Source: Bacteroides sp. (GTDB lineage: Bacteria; Bacteroidota; Bacteroidia; Bacteroidales; P3). From it: a stretch of 64,000 nt of DNA. Location of the stretch: the NCBI GenBank assembly GCA_023662825.1, contig JAMPIH010000003.1:62001-126000 (forward strand), read 5' to 3'. Below are positions 28,123 through 36,574 of the stretch, one piece after another. Within the stretch, counting starts at the first letter, position 1, and the number at the start of each line of letters is the position of its first letter. The position numbers and the translations under genes were made by a program. Below the pieces are notes generated by a model. It was not told where the DNA came from and did no database searches. It saw only the letters and a list, made by a program, of their open reading frames with translations.

Positions 28123-28145
28123 AGGCGGGCCTGCAGCCCGCCTCT
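28121..28145. terminator. Hairpin between convergent genes
   Basis: A 10-bp perfect stem (28121-28130 with 28136-28145) that overlaps the toxin stop codon. On the minus strand it is followed by ACTTTTT, so it probably ends the Omp28-like transcript; on the plus strand the T run is poor. Confidence 0.5.
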
Positions 28146-28168
28146 ATACGTTCAAATCAAAATACCTT

Positions 28169-29980
28169 TTACCTCACCGCTATCTTTACCGTGCCGCTGC
28201 CTTCTTCGGTAAATAGCCATAGCAGGTAGATGCCGGAAGGGAGGCCGGATAAGGACAATTGCAAGGTGTTGGTGCCGGCAGTGCCGGAGCATGAACGCAT
28301 GGGCATCCGCTCCCTGCCGTCCAGGGAGCGGATGCCGTACTGCAGGTTGCCGGCGCAGGCAAGCGTAAAACTCAGTTCCACCTTGTCGCATGCCGGATTG
28401 GGATAGGCCCGCAGGTTTTCGATATGGGCGAATTTCCGCACCGATACCGGGCTGTAACGAAACATCCAGACAAGGCTGTCGGAATAGGTTCCGTCGCTGG
28501 CCGCCACCCGGTTCCCTCCTTTATCGAGCATTTCCAGATGGCCTTCCCCGCTTATGTTGTTGATGCCGTCCTTAGCCATATCGCGAAGCACGAACATATT
28601 GCAGCCATGCGGCAGCGTAAGCTTGTGCACGTGTTTTTCGGTACCCGCGGCGTTCAGGTCGGCATAGGCGTCCACCTGATCGATAACCGTGCCGTCCTGC
28701 GCCGTAAAAGCCCACGAAATCTCCGTACCCCAGCGGTCCTGCCATAGATTGAGCGTTACCTCCGGCTCGTTCACCACATAGAAATCCTTGCGCGCGGTAA
28801 CGGATACCGCCTCCTGCAACAGCTTCAAGGGCGTGCCGTTTACCGCCTTTACCTGCACCTGCACGGTTTCGTCCACCCCGCCCGCATCGAGCTGCACGGA
28901 CGGCACCTCAACGCGCACCGTGGAGGAGGCCGAAAAATCCGTAAGATTCACCGTATGTTCCTGTTCGCACCCCTGGGCGGTGCGGAACAGAAAGCTTACG
29001 TTCTCCACCTTGGCCGATTCGGGATTACGGTTCACCAGATCGAAACAAAAACGCAGCCCGTTGTCGCAGGTATTTTCCTGCACGGTTTCAAAATTTTTCA
29101 TCTCGAACACGTATTCCGGCCCGTTGGAAAAGACGGGCTCCACGCGACAGGCGTTCAACACTTCCTTTTCGCTCTCGGTAACGAAGGCCACCACCTGCAG
29201 CTGCAGGAAATCCACCGCTGTCTGGTTATAGGCCTCGGGCAATTCCTTGGTATAGGTTCTGGTTACCAGACTGCCTTCGGCGGTGGTTTCAATCCTGTCG
29301 CCGGCAATATCGGTAAGCAGATCGCGCAACACATGGCGATGCAGATAGGAACCGTCGGCCAGCACCTGCGCGGGATTGGCCGATGAATTATCCTGCTGCC
29401 CCTTGATATTGTCCTGCACCAGCATTACATGAAGGTAGTTTTCGCCTTGCGAAGAAGAGGCCGTGTAATAGAGCTGCACCGTAACCTTGAGTTCACGCCT
29501 ATTCCAGTCGAGCTCGGCCTGGGCAGCGATATTCACGGCAGCCACGGCACGGTCGTTTTCCTCCCACAGCAGGTCTTCCACATAAGCCAGCCACTTACCT
29601 CGGTTGGAGGTGGTGAGCCCGGTTTCACCCGGAAACACATGTCGGCTTATTTCCGCACTGGGAATACCCGAAACACCGGCCCGGGAAGCCAAGGCCTCGC
29701 CGTAGGCCGAACGCAAGTCGGTCTCGCCCGGACGGGGCGTAGCCAGGCTACCGGCATGGATGTTCACAAAAAAGCAGTCCTCGGGATAGAGTTCCTCTAT
29801 CTCGCCCGCCGTTTTGTGGCCGGAAGGACAGTTGGGGCAGTGCAGCCCCGTGAATTCCTCCACGAGCACCTTGCGGTATTGCGGTGTCTGTTCCACAAAG
29901 GTTTCCTGCGCCTTAAGCGGACATCCAACGGCAAGCAAAACAGTGAGTGCCGATACCCGTATCCATTGTACAGTTTTCAT
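28169..29980 (-). CDS. Omp28-related T9SS-secreted protein
   Basis: A 603-residue paralogue of the partial gene at the window start. Signal peptide about 1-24 (ending GCPLKA). A thioredoxin-like region carries CPNC (VEEFTGLHCPNCPSGHK), followed by NIHAGSLATPRPGETDLRS. A middle β-rich region and a T9SS sorting domain (AYPNPACDKVELSF…LPSGIYLLWLFTEEG) complete it. The Omp28-related family is Bacteroidetes-specific and surface-associated; no enzymatic role is established. A terminator separates it from the 2172-residue gene upstream, so it is probably its own transcription unit. Confidence 0.88.
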   Translation of the reverse strand: MKTVQWIRVSALTVLLAVGCPLKAQETFVEQTPQYRKVLVEEFTGLHCPNCPSGHKTAGEIEELYPEDCFFVNIHAGSLATPRPGETDLRSAYGEALASRAGVSGIPSAEISRHVFPGETGLTTSNRGKWLAYVEDLLWEENDRAVAAVNIAAQAELDWNRRELKVTVQLYYTASSSQGENYLHVMLVQDNIKGQQDNSSANPAQVLADGSYLHRHVLRDLLTDIAGDRIETTAEGSLVTRTYTKELPEAYNQTAVDFLQLQVVAFVTESEKEVLNACRVEPVFSNGPEYVFEMKNFETVQENTCDNGLRFCFDLVNRNPESAKVENVSFLFRTAQGCEQEHTVNLTDFSASSTVRVEVPSVQLDAGGVDETVQVQVKAVNGTPLKLLQEAVSVTARKDFYVVNEPEVTLNLWQDRWGTEISWAFTAQDGTVIDQVDAYADLNAAGTEKHVHKLTLPHGCNMFVLRDMAKDGINNISGEGHLEMLDKGGNRVAASDGTYSDSLVWMFRYSPVSVRKFAHIENLRAYPNPACDKVELSFTLACAGNLQYGIRSLDGRERMPMRSCSGTAGTNTLQLSLSGLPSGIYLLWLFTEEGSGTVKIAVR

Positions 29981-30001
29981 TTTTCCGTTTTTTGAAAGAC
30001 T

Positions 30002-30035
30002 AAAAAAGGGGCGGTGCGGAAAACCGCACCACCCC
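30002..30035 (-). terminator. Intrinsic terminator of the adhesin/protease operon
   Basis: On the minus strand a 12-bp stem (30008-30019 with 30024-30035, one G·U), 4-base loop and six T residues. It starts 15 bases after the stop of the 2172-residue protein. Confidence 0.8.
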
Positions 30036-30049
30036 GCGAAAGAACAAGA

Positions 30050-33000
30050 CTATCTTACGATAAGCAGACGGCCTGCGGCCTTGCGCGTGCCATCGGTAAG
30101 CAGCACGGTATAGACACCGGCGGGCAGGTTCAGGTCGAACCCACAGAGGCCTTCCGCCTTATCGGCCTGCCATACGAGCGAACCATCGAGCGCGTAAACG
30201 CTTACCTTGCCACCATAGGGCAGGTTCATCGAGAAGATGCCGTTGTTCGGGTTCGGCGTTATCGAAAGCGATTCCAAACCGGCTTCTTCCAGGCCCTCGT
30301 TGGCCACGCCCTTGCCCAAACGGTCGGAGAATGCGTATTCGGATTCACCGGTGGCATAGATCGCCTTGACCGCATACATATACCAGGCATCGGGCAGGTT
30401 CACATGGCTGTCGGTAAGATTTCTGTCGGAAGTGTTTTCCTTAAGCAGCGTCCAACGGTCGGGCACGGTCATATCCGATTCGCGCAGACGATATACACTG
30501 TATGCCTTTACGAAATCCTCACCGGAAGCATCCGCCTTGGACGCGTTCTCCACGCCGGCTTCAAGCGCATCGGTGCAATAGGCCTGAATCATCCAGTTGT
30601 AGTCCAAGTCGGGGCTAAGGTCGGTGATATGCGCCCAGCTTCCATCCACACTGATCATATTGCCCCGGCCACGCACCGCCGGACCACGGTCGATACCGCA
30701 GCCCCAACCCTGGGTAAGGCTTGCCGTATAACCCACCATCACGGTCTTGCTGCCGTCGATGTAATACGGCTTGGTCAGCACCACTTCGTTCCATTCGTTG
30801 TATTTGATGGACGAAGCCGGAACGGTCTGGTTCAACACCGAGATGCCGTCTTCGCCTTCCCAAACCTGCACGCGGAACGAACCTTGCGTAGGATTGTTCG
30901 GCTGGGAGGCCGGATAGAACTTGATCTTGTAGATGTAAGTACCCACAACGTTGTTTTCCCTTAGGTCGGCCGGCGTGTATTTATGCGCGCAGGAAGCGTT
31001 GAAGCCCGTGTTCGCCTGACCGATGCCGGTAAAGAACTCGTCGGTGCTCCAGGTAATGTAGTGCGGATAAGCCCCGGAGGCCATCGGCGAATACCAATCC
31101 ACACGCACGTTGTCGTCACCGCGCTTAAAGGCGCGAACGATAGGCGCATCGAGACTTTCCTTGAGTTCGTTGCCGTCTAAGGTCGTCTTGGCGTCGGAAA
31201 CGGTAACGGCCTTGGTGAAAGTCTGGAAGTGTGGCTTCTCGATGCGCAAGGTATAGGAGCCTTTCAGTACGGCGGGAATATCCACCGATCCGTTGGCGCC
31301 GATCACTTCTGTATAGTCTTTACCCTGAGCCTGCGCGGAAAGGCTTACCACGGCGCCTTCGGCCGAGGAACCGTTGTTCGTGGTGGCCTTTACCGTAACC
31401 ACCGCCACCTTGCCCTTGGGCAACAGTTCGGAGAGAACGGTATCGGAGGTATTGCCGGTGGTGGAACGGGAGAACACGGCAAAACGGTAATCTCCGTCGG
31501 CTATATCTTTCCAATCCTTATCCACATAGGCCAAATCCTTGAAATTCTCGCCGCTCAATCTGATCCATGCGGCAGGTTTGGCAAGATTATCCTCGGTAAA
31601 GCGATAGAGTTCGTAGGTGTAGTCCAGTTCTTCTTCCGCCTTGGACAGGGTCTTCGCCGTTCCTCTCGAATTGGCGGCCACAGCCTTGATCATCCAGTTG
31701 AAATCGTACATACTTGCCGAAAAACCGCAGAAAGAACTCCAGGCGTTGTTATAGAACAACAGGTCGCCGCCAGGAACCACAGGCCCTTCATCGGCGCCGA
31801 TAGGATAATTGCCCGCCGCCATATAGGCCGTGTAACCGATGATGTAGCTTTGGTTCGCGTTGATCAGCACCGGTTCGTCCAGAACCACGGTGTTCCATTG
31901 GTTGAGCACGATGCCGGAACCGTCCACCCGTTGGGCATAGGCTTCTTTCTCCTCACCTATGTTGTCGCTCTTCCATACATTTACGGTAAAGTCGGCGTTG
32001 GCGGAAGGATAGAACGAAATGGAATTGATGTAGTATCCGTCCACTCCGGCTTCTTCCAGTTGGGCAGGCGTGAAGCGTTGCCCCACGATCATATCGCCGC
32101 CGGCATTAACCCCATAGCCGGAAGTGTACTCGCCTATGCTCTTGGTAAGTTCCACTTCCTTGAGGCGGCGCGGTTTCTGCCAGCTCACATCCACATAGTC
32201 CACCCAGTCGGTGGCCTTGAAATCGAGCGGCGGACGCACGTCCTCGATCAGCGTAACCAAATCTAAGTTGCAGTTATCGGCGTTCAGGACAACATCCTTC
32301 TGCGTGTAGGTGTTGTAGAATTCCTTGCGGACGGTAAGGTCGTAGGTTCCGAAGTGAACGTTCTCGATACGCGCCATGTCGTCGCTGCCCACCGTGGCGG
32401 TATAGACGTTATTGATGCCCTTGAGCTGCACTTCCGCGCCCCTGGCCGACTCCGTGGTGTTGGTAAGCACCTTTACCTTTACGGTAATGTACTTGCCCTT
32501 GTCCACGGCGCGGCTGAAGGTGTAGTCGGAATAGGCACCGTCGCTTAAACTGCGCACGGCGTAACGCCAGAGCGTATCCTTCAGGGTAGGCCAGGCGGCA
32601 TCACGCACCTGCATCTCGCTAACGGGTGCAGGCGTGATCTTTGTCCACTGGTCTTGATCCTGTTCCAGCCCGTTCAACAAGCGGTACACTTCGTACCGGT
32701 AACCGGCCACGGCCTTGCTTTCCTCAGGCGCATAAGCCTTGGCCGCCCTGCGTTTTTCCCTGCTCAGGATTTCTACGGTGTAGCTTGCCGGCGCCTTGCC
32801 CCGCTGTTCATCGACAGAGGCGGGCACAGGCACGGAAGGCTGTTGTTCCGAACCGTATTCGGCCAGGAAATTCCCGTTACCGGAAATTACGGGGCGAACC
32901 GAATAGAGTTCCATCGTGTCGGTAGGCATGCTGTTGGGGTTGGCCGAGCAATAGGTATGGATCAGCCAGTTGTAGTTCGTGCCGGCGGACACCTGACGCA

Positions 33001-36000
33001 CGCTTACCCAAGTATGGCCGCCGTTTTCGGAAAACAGGTCTCCGTTGGTTACGGCAGGCCCGCGGTCGAAGCCCACCGGATTGGAACCGGAACTTTGCTG
33101 AACCTTAAGCGCCACAATATAGTTCTTGGAGGGATCGATCGCCACGGGCCGCGACAGGCTGTGCTCACACCAGGCTTCGTATTGTTCCACCTTCACTTCT
33201 TCTTCGAACACCAAGGCTTCAACCCCTTCGTCTCCGGCAAAGACGCATACGTAGAACTTGGCGATGGCATTGGGATAGAACCTAACCTTGGTGATGGCCG
33301 ATGAAACTGTGATACCGTTCGATTCGAAAGTCTGGGGCGTGTAACGGTGCCCCACCATATAGGCATGGTCGGAAGCCCCGCCGAAACCACCGTAAATCTC
33401 GCCTTTGTCGAGCTGAAGCCAGGCCACCGGAACGGGGTCGGTCCATTCCACAAGCGCGTAATCGGTCTTGTCGTAGGCGCTTACTGACGAAGGCATGTTC
33501 ACCATTTTCGAAAGCACGATGGTATCGGCCTTAAAGTCGGCGGCAGCTACGGCAAAGGGTTCAGCATAGTCGGAGTAACCCGAAGCGGTAATCTTGGCCG
33601 TGTACGACAGGTTTCCATATACGTTTTCGAGAATGTAGACACCGTTTTCATCGGTGGTAACCGTGTAGCTGCTGGGGCCGGCCAATGTAAGGGTGGCCAA
33701 GGGCAGGCCCTTATGCGGATCGTCGCTGCCCACGATAACGCCGCTCACCTTTACTTCGGGGCGGTTCTGCATCGTGATATCCAGCGTGGCGGTCTGTTTG
33801 TCTGCAATCGCGGCGGCACGTTCCACATCTTCGTAACCCACCATGGCAAACCTTACATTACGGCTGCCGGCAGGCAGGTAAGGAAACATGTAGGCACCGT
33901 CGTTTCCTGTACGCTTTACAAGATTGATGCCGTCAACGCTTACCTGCGCGTTCGCCAAGGCCTTGCCGTCTTTATCGGACACCTTGCCCTGCAAGGCTCC
34001 CATATCGTCGATATCGAAATAGAACGTGGTGTTGGGGCGCAGGCTGAAGAACTTGCCGAACAAGTTATCCAGATTATCCATGTGCATCAAGAGATTATTA
34101 CCGTAGGAAGAACGGTGCACGGCGTTCCAATTGGTTTCCGTACACGCAAAGTTCATACCGTTGGCCAGATAGCTGAAAGTGTTAAGACCTTCGAATCCTA
34201 CCACCAGGTTACCGCCCTTGTAGTCGAAAGCCCATTGGAACGGCAGATACCATTCGTAATTGCCCGGCTCGATATCCATCACGGTATCCAACACACAGGT
34301 AAGTTCGTCGGGGCCGAACCAACCCGCGCTCATATCGTAACGGTCGGTCTCGCCCACCCAGACGCGGAAATGCTGGTCTTTTATCGGCTTGCCGTCCTCC
34401 GGCGTCACCATCACCTGATAGGAAAGCCCGTAAAGTTTACCCATTACGCCTTCCATCAGGCTGTTTGGATATACGGTCTGACCCAGACCCTGGTCGTAGG
34501 TGTACCAGGGCACGGAATACGACCTTACGTCGCCGGTTCCCACCAGAACGGCCTTGAAGCCGTCGCCCTGTACCCTAAGTTTGATTTCGGTACTGATATT
34601 GTTTCCGGGAACCGCGTCTTCATCCCATACCACTTCGGCACGGAGCGCGGTAACGTTCGTGTTCTGAGGTGTCCATGAAAGGCTGATATCGGATGTCCTG
34701 CCTGCCGAAAGCGGTCGGGTCTGCTCGGCGGACTCAGCCAAGACATTGCCCGTTTGATCCAACAGACGTACCTTATAGTTGCGGGCGGCGGAGGTTCCCT
34801 TGTTTTCTATGGTAAACGTATAGGCATTCGCCTCGCCTGCCTTGGGCGCGTTCGATCCTTTAAGGCTGACTGCCGCCAGATCCTTTTCCGCGATCTCTTC
34901 CACCCATACATCGTCTATCCAAATGTAGGCGTCATCTTGAAAATAGTAGAAGCCAAGACAGAAACTGCCGCTTTCGGATGCCGTGAATTCCTTGCTGCGG
35001 TCTTCGAAACCGCCGCTGCCATACACGGACACATTTTCGATAAGCGTGGTCATCGCTGCGGGATTGGCGGTCTTTCCCAAGGAGACACGCAAATGGACTT
35101 CATTAAACGTAGTGCCTTTGAGCGAATAACGCAGACGGTAATTCTTTCCCTTTTCGAATTTCATGAGCGGCGAGAACAGCCAGTCGTCGGCCGGCGGCTG
35201 CGGGAATTCCCAGCCTACCCTCGCCAACAACCAGTTGTATTTTGCAGCACCAGGCAACAGATTGCCACGGGAAGGATCCAGATCCCAGGTGGCCTTGTCC
35301 TTCTTTACGTCCAATATTGTCCAAAGGCTTCTAAAGGCTTCTTCATCCTCAAAATCTTCGTGGAAAGGCAGTGCGGCGGAAGTTCCCGCCTTGACGCCTT
35401 GCGACAGGGCCGGTTCTCCAGTGCCTTTCGCGTTTTGGGCGGTTACCTCGTAATAGTAATAATCGAGATCGGTAACGGCATCAGTACAGGTCTTGTTCGA
35501 AGAGGAAGAAATCACCACCTTGAAATCCGGCTTGCGGATCACCGTGTAGGTAAGGTTGCCCTTGTTGTACCAACCGCCCTCCTGGCCGAATTCGCCCGGT
35601 TCATCCCAACTTACGGTAAGGTTGCTGCCGCTAAGCGCCGTGCGCACATTGCGAGGGGCGGAAGGAAGATCTTCGCCCACAAAGGTGGTTATCGTTTGGG
35701 GATAACTCCTGCCGCCTGCGTTTACCGCATACACGTGATAGGTAACCTTGCCCGCCTGGGGATTCGGGTCGACCCAGGTAACCTCGGCGCCGGGAGCCAA
35801 CGAAAGGGTGTAGGCCTGCGCCGTGCTGCCGTAGTTCTTGTAGATTTCGATGGCGGTAAGGTTGCCGCTCAATGCACTTCCATCCTGCATCTGCGTAGGA
35901 TTCTTCCATTTGAGCGACATGCCCGTGCCATTGTTGCCCGGCACCTGCACCAGATCCGACACAGGCTGCGGTGCGGCGTTCATCAGTTCCTGCGTAAGGG

Positions 36001-36568
36001 CGATATTGTCCACATACAATCCGCCTCTTTCACAGGCTGGGGAAACCGCCCGCACGCCTATGCAGTATTTGCCGTCAGCAGGCACGGTAAACACCACCGA
36101 TTTTTGATGTCCGTTCTGAAGATTATACACATGGATGCTGTCCAGACGCTTGGTCATGCCTTCCACCGTGCGGTCTGTACCCAACCACATTTCCACATCG
36201 CCTTCGTCCAGACCGTTGTTGGCGAAATACGAAAGCCGGTAAGAACGGTCGGCCTTCAGGTCGAAAAGCGGGGAAACGGCATAATCGTCGGCTTTCTGTG
36301 TACTTCTGCTATAACCCAGATCGTACCCATAACCGGGTGTCATCCCGCTGATAATCACCCTCCAGGTAACCCCGTCTTTGTTGGCGTCTATAAGCAGCCA
36401 ATCTTGCGAGGGTTCCTCCCTGGCTCCTCCGAAGTCTTCGTAAAACACCGTATCGGTTTTTACGGCAGGCAGTTTCTGCATTCCCTCTTGCGGAGAAGCG
36501 AACGCCGCCCGGCACGCGAATATGCCCGCCAACACGAGCATAATCATAAATTTTGCCAATTTTTTCAT
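30050..36568 (-). CDS. 2172-residue multimodular T9SS adhesin-like protein
   Basis: Signal peptide about 1-25 (ending AAFA). Two cleaved-adhesin/choice-of-anchor-J domains (about 38-195 and 400-560; FYEDFGG…, FHEDFEDEEAF…) flank two FN3 domains (about 200-395). A CARDB-like domain (about 565-670) and carboxypeptidase-regulatory-like β-sandwiches (about 880-1035) follow. Three copies of a FN3 domain split by a ~150-residue insert then occur (inserts near 1045-1205, 1465-1625, 1820-1990), separated by further regulatory-like β-sandwiches. The end is a T9SS sorting domain (SITPNPNNGIFSMNL…LPAGVYTVLLTDG). It is a surface adhesin by architecture; the ligand is unknown. It is last of three tightly spaced genes (6 bases after the protease gene). 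Confidence 0.85.
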   Translation of the reverse strand: MKKLAKFMIMLVLAGIFACRAAFASPQEGMQKLPAVKTDTVFYEDFGGAREEPSQDWLLIDANKDGVTWRVIISGMTPGYGYDLGYSRSTQKADDYAVSPLFDLKADRSYRLSYFANNGLDEGDVEMWLGTDRTVEGMTKRLDSIHVYNLQNGHQKSVVFTVPADGKYCIGVRAVSPACERGGLYVDNIALTQELMNAAPQPVSDLVQVPGNNGTGMSLKWKNPTQMQDGSALSGNLTAIEIYKNYGSTAQAYTLSLAPGAEVTWVDPNPQAGKVTYHVYAVNAGGRSYPQTITTFVGEDLPSAPRNVRTALSGSNLTVSWDEPGEFGQEGGWYNKGNLTYTVIRKPDFKVVISSSSNKTCTDAVTDLDYYYYEVTAQNAKGTGEPALSQGVKAGTSAALPFHEDFEDEEAFRSLWTILDVKKDKATWDLDPSRGNLLPGAAKYNWLLARVGWEFPQPPADDWLFSPLMKFEKGKNYRLRYSLKGTTFNEVHLRVSLGKTANPAAMTTLIENVSVYGSGGFEDRSKEFTASESGSFCLGFYYFQDDAYIWIDDVWVEEIAEKDLAAVSLKGSNAPKAGEANAYTFTIENKGTSAARNYKVRLLDQTGNVLAESAEQTRPLSAGRTSDISLSWTPQNTNVTALRAEVVWDEDAVPGNNISTEIKLRVQGDGFKAVLVGTGDVRSYSVPWYTYDQGLGQTVYPNSLMEGVMGKLYGLSYQVMVTPEDGKPIKDQHFRVWVGETDRYDMSAGWFGPDELTCVLDTVMDIEPGNYEWYLPFQWAFDYKGGNLVVGFEGLNTFSYLANGMNFACTETNWNAVHRSSYGNNLLMHMDNLDNLFGKFFSLRPNTTFYFDIDDMGALQGKVSDKDGKALANAQVSVDGINLVKRTGNDGAYMFPYLPAGSRNVRFAMVGYEDVERAAAIADKQTATLDITMQNRPEVKVSGVIVGSDDPHKGLPLATLTLAGPSSYTVTTDENGVYILENVYGNLSYTAKITASGYSDYAEPFAVAAADFKADTIVLSKMVNMPSSVSAYDKTDYALVEWTDPVPVAWLQLDKGEIYGGFGGASDHAYMVGHRYTPQTFESNGITVSSAITKVRFYPNAIAKFYVCVFAGDEGVEALVFEEEVKVEQYEAWCEHSLSRPVAIDPSKNYIVALKVQQSSGSNPVGFDRGPAVTNGDLFSENGGHTWVSVRQVSAGTNYNWLIHTYCSANPNSMPTDTMELYSVRPVISGNGNFLAEYGSEQQPSVPVPASVDEQRGKAPASYTVEILSREKRRAAKAYAPEESKAVAGYRYEVYRLLNGLEQDQDQWTKITPAPVSEMQVRDAAWPTLKDTLWRYAVRSLSDGAYSDYTFSRAVDKGKYITVKVKVLTNTTESARGAEVQLKGINNVYTATVGSDDMARIENVHFGTYDLTVRKEFYNTYTQKDVVLNADNCNLDLVTLIEDVRPPLDFKATDWVDYVDVSWQKPRRLKEVELTKSIGEYTSGYGVNAGGDMIVGQRFTPAQLEEAGVDGYYINSISFYPSANADFTVNVWKSDNIGEEKEAYAQRVDGSGIVLNQWNTVVLDEPVLINANQSYIIGYTAYMAAGNYPIGADEGPVVPGGDLLFYNNAWSSFCGFSASMYDFNWMIKAVAANSRGTAKTLSKAEEELDYTYELYRFTEDNLAKPAAWIRLSGENFKDLAYVDKDWKDIADGDYRFAVFSRSTTGNTSDTVLSELLPKGKVAVVTVKATTNNGSSAEGAVVSLSAQAQGKDYTEVIGANGSVDIPAVLKGSYTLRIEKPHFQTFTKAVTVSDAKTTLDGNELKESLDAPIVRAFKRGDDNVRVDWYSPMASGAYPHYITWSTDEFFTGIGQANTGFNASCAHKYTPADLRENNVVGTYIYKIKFYPASQPNNPTQGSFRVQVWEGEDGISVLNQTVPASSIKYNEWNEVVLTKPYYIDGSKTVMVGYTASLTQGWGCGIDRGPAVRGRGNMISVDGSWAHITDLSPDLDYNWMIQAYCTDALEAGVENASKADASGEDFVKAYSVYRLRESDMTVPDRWTLLKENTSDRNLTDSHVNLPDAWYMYAVKAIYATGESEYAFSDRLGKGVANEGLEEAGLESLSITPNPNNGIFSMNLPYGGKVSVYALDGSLVWQADKAEGLCGFDLNLPAGVYTVLLTDGTRKAAGRLLIVR

Positions 36569-36574
36569 CAGTCC

